A stretch of DNA of 64,000 nt from Oscillospiraceae bacterium. GTDB taxonomy: Bacteria; Bacillota; Clostridia; Oscillospirales; Oscillospiraceae. The notes beneath the pieces were generated by a model. It saw only the letters and a list, made by a program, of their open reading frames with translations, ran no database searches and was not told the DNA's origin. Position 1 is the stretch's first letter; each line of letters starts with the position of its first letter. The DNA lies in contig JARIAU010000062.1 in assembly GCA_029257695.1 (NCBI GenBank), positions 35,041-99,040 of the forward strand, in the 5' to 3' direction. Made by a program: the position numbers and the translations under genes. Shown here one piece after another: positions 58,078 to 64,000 of the stretch.

Positions 58078-58186
58078 ATCGGATTACCGACCTTTCTCCC
58101 ATGGTACACCTAGTATGGGAGCCTTTGGCAAAACTTATACCAAAAATTTTTGGCGGCAATGCACCGCACCGCCGCCAAAACAATGA

Positions 58187-59035
58187 TTATTCCGAAAGAT
58201 ATGCCATCATCTCGTCCCAGCGAGCCTTGGCATCGTCATAGCCGTTCTGATAGAGGGCAAGGATTTTCTCCTTGTCCTTTTCCGTCCGGGAAAAGCCCTC
58301 CGTATTCTTGGGCCGATACAAAAACAGCTTTCCTTCCCGCTCCGCCTCAAACAGTTCTTCCCGATTGCGGTTATAGCGATCGGCACGGGTTTCGATGACC
58401 TTCACGAATTCGGGATACTTCCGAAATGCACAGCGAATGAGCGGCAAGGCCTTTTCGTCTCCCCGGCGATAAGAATCCTCACGCGTAGAGATCACCACCA
58501 CCCGGTCACAGCCCATATCCAATGCACGCTTCCACGGAATGGCATCCACACAGCCGCCGTCCATCACTTCTTTCCCGTCATAATGGAAAATGGGGAACAT
58601 AATTGGCAGCGCACAGGTTGCACGCATCAAATAGAAGGAGCGGTCCGTCCGGTCCGGCTCGTAATAATGGACCTGTCCGGTCGCCAAGTCAGTGAGTCCC
58701 GTTTCCACCACACCGGGGTAGTTCTCATAGGCTTCAAAATCAAAATGCTCCAGTTTCGGGATCTCTTCATACACAAAATCCAGATTAAAGAAGGATCTAT
58801 TCTTCCGATTGAGCAGGTGGCGCAGTCCCATGTAACGGGGATCTCCGCCATATTTCAGCACGGAATTCAGATTGCCTCCCGGCTGATTGGACAAATAGTT
58901 GATGCCAAACGCAATTCCGGCAGACACACCGACCACATAATCAAACACGAGCCCTTGCTCGTTGAAATAATCCAACACTCCACTGGAATAGATTGTGCGG
59001 ACTGCGCCGCCTTCCAGAACCAGACCAGTTTTCAC
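58187..59035 (-). CDS. Patatin-like phospholipase family protein
   Basis: KTGLVLEGGAVRTIYSSGVLDYF; VVGVSAGIAFGINYLS (nucleophile elbow GVSAG); DGGCVDAIP. Confidence 0.93.
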   Translation of the reverse strand: MKTGLVLEGGAVRTIYSSGVLDYFNEQGLVFDYVVGVSAGIAFGINYLSNQPGGNLNSVLKYGGDPRYMGLRHLLNRKNRSFFNLDFVYEEIPKLEHFDFEAYENYPGVVETGLTDLATGQVHYYEPDRTDRSFYLMRATCALPIMFPIFHYDGKEVMDGGCVDAIPWKRALDMGCDRVVVISTREDSYRRGDEKALPLIRCAFRKYPEFVKVIETRADRYNRNREELFEAEREGKLFLYRPKNTEGFSRTEKDKEKILALYQNGYDDAKARWDEMMAYLSE

Positions 59036-59143
59036 GGTTCTACACGCTCCTTTATGCGAAAAAACTTACCCATCATTATATCTCATTTGTCAAGATATGC
59101 AACAGAAAGTGTGTTTTCCCCCTATTTGCTCCAGTTTTTCCTG

Positions 59144-59764
59144 TCACAGCAACCACTGCAGTTCCTCCGCTGTCAATGCACGATACTCCCCCGGACGCAG
59201 GCTTTCATCCAGTGCAACCCCGCCAAAGGCCACTCGTTTCAAGTAGACCACCGTGCAGCCCACCGCCTCCAGCATCCGCTTGACCTGATGCCGTTTTCCC
59301 TCGGTCAGCCACAAATACCCTTCCACCGCCGGCGCATTCAGATCCTCTTCCACCATAGGCTTGCGGTAAGGAAAGATCGGCTCCGGGATCTGGGCTGCGA
59401 CGGCTCGCCGCAGCACCTCCACCTTAGCCGGTTTGGTGGGGTCCTCCAATCCCTTCAGATACACCCCTTCCCGAAGTTGAGCCAATTCTCCCTCACCCAA
59501 TGTACCAAGACACCAGAACAGATACTGCTTCTCCACATGATTCTCCGGATCCAGCAGCCGCCGATTCAGCTTGCCGTCATCCGTCACCAACAGCAGCCCT
59601 TCCGTATTTTTGTCCAACCGTCCCAGTGGAAACAATGTGGTGCGGTCTTGCTCCGGAAAGTAATCCATCACGGTGGTGTGTTCTGCATCTGTACGGGCCG
59701 ATACACAGCCAGCCGGTTTGTAAAAATGATAGTAACGGTACACGGTCTTCCTCCTGCGTTTCAT
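59144..59764 (-). CDS. RsuA/RluB-type pseudouridine synthase
   Basis: YRYYHFYKPAGCVSAR; LFPLGRLDKNTEGLLLVTDDG; LTEGKRHQVKRMLEAVGCTVVYLKRVAFG. Confidence 0.92.
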   Translation of the reverse strand: MKRRRKTVYRYYHFYKPAGCVSARTDAEHTTVMDYFPEQDRTTLFPLGRLDKNTEGLLLVTDDGKLNRRLLDPENHVEKQYLFWCLGTLGEGELAQLREGVYLKGLEDPTKPAKVEVLRRAVAAQIPEPIFPYRKPMVEEDLNAPAVEGYLWLTEGKRHQVKRMLEAVGCTVVYLKRVAFGGVALDESLRPGEYRALTAEELQWLL

Positions 59765-59876
59765 TTTATCCCGTTTAGCATACACAACCCATCCCAAAAA
59801 GGCAAGTAAAATCCTCCCTGACAAGCAGACACCGGGCCGTGGGCAACCACGGTCCGGTGTGAATGTTCGTATGATG

Positions 59877-60689
59877 TTAGTGCACTCCATAGACGGCAGA
59901 CAAGTATTCTTCCAAGCACAGATGATCCTGATTCATTGCCTCCGCCGCCTCCTTCCCCACATAACGATAGTGCCAAGGCTCATATTCCACTCCGGTCACT
60001 TTGGCTCGGTCGGTGGGGTATCGGAGCACAAAGCCATATTCCCAACTGTGGGCGAGCAGCCACTGCTGTGCCGGCGTGTCCTCCTGCTTTTCATCCAGCA
60101 TCTGATAGGACTTGTCCACGATGTCCAACGCCAAGCCCAACTCATGCTCACTGGTCCCTGGCTGGGCCACCCATTCCGCAGCAGCTGCCACTACCTGACT
60201 CGGATTGCATCCATCTTCCCGCAAACGGCGGCATTTATCCTCAAACAACTCCTTTTGGCGCTTTCGGGCGCGATAGGAGGAACAAATGACCGGTTCCACT
60301 CCGTCTGCCCGGGCCGCGTCCATCATGCGCTGGAGCGATTCATAGATGCGGGCATCCACCGCCTGTCCATTCTGTAGCTCGGTCAACTCCGGCGGGTCCT
60401 GTTCCTCCAGTGGATGATCGGCGTTGACCAGTCGGAGATACCACGGAAGGTCGGTTCCTTTTTTGTCTTCCGTAGGTTCCAAGTTCCCCGCTGCGTTCGA
60501 TTTTCCTCCATAGCAAACTACATCGTGTTCGTTGGTGCGACCTCGGCCGGCCCCCTCTGCGGAACAGCGGCCCAGAAGAAAACCAAAACCCACCAAAAGC
60601 AGTGCTGCCGCTGCTACTACCAAATAGACAGAGGGCCGAGATCCCCGTTTTCTGTGTCTGCACTTCCTTGTGCGATCGTGTTCTTCCAT
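59877..60689 (-). CDS. M15 family D-alanyl-D-alanine carboxypeptidase (VanY-like), membrane anchored
   Basis: AQPGTSEHELGLALDIVDKSYQ; SWEYGFVLRYPTDRAKVTGVEYEPWHYRYVG. Confidence 0.93.
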   Translation of the reverse strand: MEEHDRTRKCRHRKRGSRPSVYLVVAAAALLLVGFGFLLGRCSAEGAGRGRTNEHDVVCYGGKSNAAGNLEPTEDKKGTDLPWYLRLVNADHPLEEQDPPELTELQNGQAVDARIYESLQRMMDAARADGVEPVICSSYRARKRQKELFEDKCRRLREDGCNPSQVVAAAAEWVAQPGTSEHELGLALDIVDKSYQMLDEKQEDTPAQQWLLAHSWEYGFVLRYPTDRAKVTGVEYEPWHYRYVGKEAAEAMNQDHLCLEEYLSAVYGVH

Positions 60690-60793
60690 CGGACATCACC
60701 CTTTTTATGTACTGTCCTGCATGGTACTCCGTCTAACCATCAAACTTGCATCAAATGACACGGTCCTCTTCCGTTTTTCTTGCACGACCGTGC

Positions 60794-61555
60794 TCAGGAT
60801 GCTTGTGCTCTCCCCTCAGGGGCTTCCATCGCCCCCTCTCTGTAAGGTCTTCCCTCAAGGATCCCCCACTCAAAATTACTCAAATTGAAGTTATAATAAA
60901 TATTGGTTTCGTTCAGCTGCATTTCCACCGCTGTACCGGTTTTATTTTCCCATCTGCATGAAGCTGTGACACCCAGTCGATCCATAAAGAATTCTGCAAA
61001 GGCTCGCATTGGTTTTTGCAAGTTCAGATCAGGCAGCGTAAATTCAAAAACCAAAATACGCCCGGTTTCTTCATCCATTGTGATCCACAGATGTATATCG
61101 GACTGTTTGCTCAGCCGTTCATAAGTAATCACCCGTGTGGTCGCCCGTGTCTGTTCATCTTGTAAATACATTCGAGAGCCAAAGGCCAAAGCGTCTTCCT
61201 CTGTAAGCTCACGATGTATTTCCTGATAGTACTCCTGCGCAATATAGCCTTCGTTTACAAAGGCCTCCAACTCTCTCCACATAGCCTCATCCGCAGCCTG
61301 CAGTTCTTCCTTGATCAAGGTCTGCATCATACTGCTGACTCCATCCCCGTTTTGTTCTCGCATCAACAGATCAAGACGCTGCTCCATCGAAAGAGCATAG
61401 TTGGGTAAGTGAATGTCAGTCTCACTTGGTTCTCGATGAATACGCTTTATCTGTGTCTGATCTTTCCAGTGGGACAGCTGCCCCGGCAGCACAATGGCAC
61501 CCAGTACCATCAAAGCCGTTGCCAACGGCAAGAGGACTTGTTTAATTCGCTGCAT
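60794..61555 (-). CDS. Uncharacterised exported/membrane-anchored protein encoded 3' of a histidine kinase
   Basis: N-terminal TM VLLPLATALMVLGAIVLPG; start overlaps end of HK gene by 14 bp. Confidence 0.7.
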   Translation of the reverse strand: MQRIKQVLLPLATALMVLGAIVLPGQLSHWKDQTQIKRIHREPSETDIHLPNYALSMEQRLDLLMREQNGDGVSSMMQTLIKEELQAADEAMWRELEAFVNEGYIAQEYYQEIHRELTEEDALAFGSRMYLQDEQTRATTRVITYERLSKQSDIHLWITMDEETGRILVFEFTLPDLNLQKPMRAFAEFFMDRLGVTASCRWENKTGTAVEMQLNETNIYYNFNLSNFEWGILEGRPYREGAMEAPEGRAQAS

Positions 61556-62969
61556 GCTCGCCCTCCCCCTTCCATCGCACCGTGACACAGGTTCCATGTC
61601 CCACCATGCTTTCGATGGACAATGTGCCTCCGTGGATGTCCGCAATTCGCTGGCACAAAGCCAGTCCTAATCCTGCTCCGCCCTGCGCTCGGGCACGAGA
61701 TTTATCTACCATATAAAAGGCCTCGGTCACTCGGCTCAATTCCTCCGGCGGAATTCCCCGCCCATTGTCTGATACTCGAATCACCCAATCCTCTTCTTCC
61801 TGATAGCCCTCCAGCAAAATTCTTCCGTCCTTTCGATGGGCCAGCGCTTTCCGGGCATTGTCTACCAGGTTCAGGCACATGGTTTCCAAAAGATCCGCTT
61901 CCATCCACACGGCAATCGGTTCTGCTCGCACCACCAATTCAATGTCTGCCTGTTCCAATGTCGGATGAAGTGCTCCGCCTACTCGAGTCAAAAAGGAATC
62001 CATTTGTGTTGCTCTCATCTGGAAGGTCTGCTTTTTTACCACAATCAAATCCAGAAGTTTTCGACTCAGGCGCTCCAATCGGCGGCCTTCATTAAAGATA
62101 TAGCCCAGGTAGATCTGTCTTTGCTCCGGTGTGACCGGTCTTGACTGCATCAAATCCGCATATCCAATGATGGAAGTCAGAGGTGTCTTGATTTCATGCG
62201 CAAAGCTGGCAATAAAATCTTCCTGCCGGCGGCTGGCATCCTTTAACTCCTGCATTTGCCGTTCCAACTGTTCTGCCATTGTGTTGAAATCTTTGGACAA
62301 CTCTCCCAATTCGTCCTGACGATCCTCTGGGACTCGAACTTCTACTGCAGTACCTGCTGCCATCTGTCGTGTGGCGGCTGATAGCCGCTTCAGCGGTTTC
62401 AGCAACACAGCGGTCAACAAATAAATCAGTGCGCCAAGCACCAGCACCATACCAATCATTAGATAGGTAAAACTCCGATACTGCTCGCTGCGGGTTTGAT
62501 AAAGTTCCGTCACATCTCTGCAGTTTTCTAAAAATAAACCGCCGTCTTCCGTTGCAATTGGAGTTGCCGCATGAAGATATATGTGTCCATTGCGTGCCTC
62601 CTCGATCATCCATCCCCGCTCCTCTGTCTTTAAGGATTGCACCAGAGACATCTGCTCCACCGGAAAATCTTTGCCGTCACCTACTGTAGTTCCCTCTTGA
62701 TTACTGATGCGAAACGGTACCGCACCTCGGCTCGTCTGAATGGAAATCGTTTGTGCAATATGGCCTAATTCATCCCATGTAATGACCGGATAGGCACTGG
62801 CTTTTGCCCCGATTGCATAACGAAGCATATCATTTTCCTCATAGAGTGCGGAAACCTCTCGATTTAACGCCGTATCAAATTGCTGATCAATCAGCAAAAA
62901 TCCTCCGACAGAACAAGTCAGCGCCGCAATCAGTACCATGCTGCAAAAAAATTTCCAAAACAGCCGCAT
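61542..62969 (-). CDS. Sensor histidine kinase (HAMP-HisKA-HATPase)
   Basis: FIASFAHEIKTPLTSIIGYADLM; NLVDNARKAL; VSDNGRGIPPEEL; GAGLGLALCQRIADIHGG. Confidence 0.95.
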   Translation of the reverse strand: MRLFWKFFCSMVLIAALTCSVGGFLLIDQQFDTALNREVSALYEENDMLRYAIGAKASAYPVITWDELGHIAQTISIQTSRGAVPFRISNQEGTTVGDGKDFPVEQMSLVQSLKTEERGWMIEEARNGHIYLHAATPIATEDGGLFLENCRDVTELYQTRSEQYRSFTYLMIGMVLVLGALIYLLTAVLLKPLKRLSAATRQMAAGTAVEVRVPEDRQDELGELSKDFNTMAEQLERQMQELKDASRRQEDFIASFAHEIKTPLTSIIGYADLMQSRPVTPEQRQIYLGYIFNEGRRLERLSRKLLDLIVVKKQTFQMRATQMDSFLTRVGGALHPTLEQADIELVVRAEPIAVWMEADLLETMCLNLVDNARKALAHRKDGRILLEGYQEEEDWVIRVSDNGRGIPPEELSRVTEAFYMVDKSRARAQGGAGLGLALCQRIADIHGGTLSIESMVGHGTCVTVRWKGEGEHAAN

Positions 62970-62972
62970 TCA

Positions 62973-63626
62973 TCACGCCTCCAAACGATAGCCAACCTTA
63001 TAGACCGCAACCAGACGATGTTCCAGCCCCAACTTTTTTCGCATCCGCTGAATGTGTAAGTCCACCGTTCTGGAATCTCCTGTAAATTCCTCTCCCCATA
63101 CACGCTCATAGATCCGGTCCCGATAAAGGGCAATATTCTTGTTTTGCACAAACAACAGCAAGACATCATATTCTTTTGCTGTCAGCGCCACCGGCTCACC
63201 TTTCCGATAGACCACACGGCTTGCCGTGTCGATCGTAATGTCCGGTGGCAGCTGCAACATCCGCCCTGTCTTTCCGCAGCGGCGCAGCACCGTCTCAATG
63301 CGGGCCATCAGCTCCATCAACTCAAATGGTTTGGTAATGTAATCTTCTGCACCTAATTTTAAGCCTTTCACACGATCGTTTAATTCGCCCTTCGCAGTTA
63401 GGAAAATAACTGGAACTTCCAAACTGTTACAGTAATCCAACAATTCATATCCGTCCACTTTGGGGAGCATAATATCCAGTAAAACTAAGTCAAAGGTTTC
63501 CTCTTCCAGATAATCTGCCGCCTTTGCTCCATCATCTGCCCATTTACATTCGTACTCTTCTTGTAGGGTGGCCAAAAGTAAATTTGCAATGGGAGCTTCA
63601 TCTTCTGCAATCAAAATTCGGTTCAT
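62973..63626 (-). CDS. OmpR-type response regulator
   Basis: MNRILIAEDEAPIANLLLATL; LVLLDIMLPKVDGYELL; ERVWGEEFTGDSRTVDLHIQRMRKKL. Confidence 0.95.
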   Translation of the reverse strand: MNRILIAEDEAPIANLLLATLQEEYECKWADDGAKAADYLEEETFDLVLLDIMLPKVDGYELLDYCNSLEVPVIFLTAKGELNDRVKGLKLGAEDYITKPFELMELMARIETVLRRCGKTGRMLQLPPDITIDTASRVVYRKGEPVALTAKEYDVLLLFVQNKNIALYRDRIYERVWGEEFTGDSRTVDLHIQRMRKKLGLEHRLVAVYKVGYRLEA

Positions 63627-63875
63627 ATCCTTCACCTCTCCTTTATTAGAACACAGTTTCCCGTAAGAAGCCATCATTTTTGCATCAAAACTTAGTTTCC
63701 ATTGTGCAAAAATGGCGCTTCTTAAGCAAAAACGCATCGTGACAACTCTGTGCCCCGATGCGCAATCAATTCTCTTGTCTCATGCCATTGGGGAAACCAC
63801 TTCGAACAAGCCAAGATATTTCAATCCATTTTCACTTTTATCATAAATTTCATCCATCAATTCTCCACAAAAGAA

Positions 63876-63903
63876 AAAGCGGTCAGATTTCTCTGACCGC
63901 TTT
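63876..63903 (-). terminator. Terminator hairpin 3' of 5S rRNA
   Basis: AAAGCGGTCAGA-N4-TCTGACCGCTTT. Confidence 0.85.
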
Positions 63904-63908
63904 GTGTT

Positions 63909-64000
63909 GGCATTACCTATTTTCCCGGGCCGTCGCCAGCCAAGTATTTTCGGCGCAGGTGAGCTTAACTGCCGTGTTCGGAATGGGAACGGGTGGACCC
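63909..64000 (-). rRNA. rrf: 5S rRNA, truncated by right window edge
   Basis: Minus-strand GGGTCCACCCGTTCCCATTCCGAACACGGCAGTTAAGCTCACCTGCGCCGAAAATACTTGGCTGGCGACGGCCCGGGAAAATAGGTAATGCC. Confidence 0.92.

Noticed and set aside
59831-59858. ACCGGGCCGTGG/CCACGGTCCGGT hairpin between the M15 peptidase and pseudouridine synthase genes
   Set aside because: Ordinary intergenic terminator-like hairpin with no clear U-tract; not considered a finding.

Overview
The window looks like an ordinary chromosomal segment from a spore-forming, mid-GC Firmicute. Dense housekeeping operons, a SleB cortex-lytic enzyme and a Cys T-box suggest a Clostridia/Oscillospirales-type genome; this taxonomy is inference only. 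Recognisable content: an NlpC/P60 protein truncated at the left edge; split chromate transporter plus LysR; T-box-cysE-cysS; a long minus-strand run (lipoprotein, two-component system, DUF1385, prmC, recA, recX, rimO, pgsA); tRNA-Leu(CAA), tRNA-Tyr(GTA) and tRNA-Thr(TGT); two SBP-family-5 ABC importers; flavodiiron FprA; a CbxX/SpoVK-like AAA+ ATPase; GAPDH; PepF; an S24/LexA-like repressor; lepB-yhaN-yhaO-ymdB-sleB; an OmpR-type two-component system; and a 5S rRNA truncated at the right edge. The most interesting region is about 36.4-50.4 kb. It is an apparent single regulon containing a 9-gene minus-strand operon: PepT-type ABC importer, FAD flavoprotein, a CE7 esterase, a second CE7-like protein lacking the catalytic Ser, and a Gfo/Idh/MocA oxidoreductase. 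It also contains YhcH/NanQ, an FCD-GntR regulator, a NanA-type aldolase and a D-lyxose/D-mannose isomerase. Operator-like TTGT-N3-ACAA palindromes sit on both key promoters. NanA plus a mannose isomerase, without nanE/nanK in the window, raises the hypothesis of a nonulosonate pathway that handles KDN or a related acylated/anhydro sugar. Other items worth checking are a histidine-kinase-like protein without its phospho-acceptor His, a stand-alone serine-recombinase C-terminal domain downstream of cysS, XRE/Ltp-repeat and TetR/SDR pairs with clear operator palindromes, a Fur-type box at fprA, and an orphan 143-nt region closed by an 11-bp inverted repeat. No CRISPR array, complete prophage or intact transposase was recognised.
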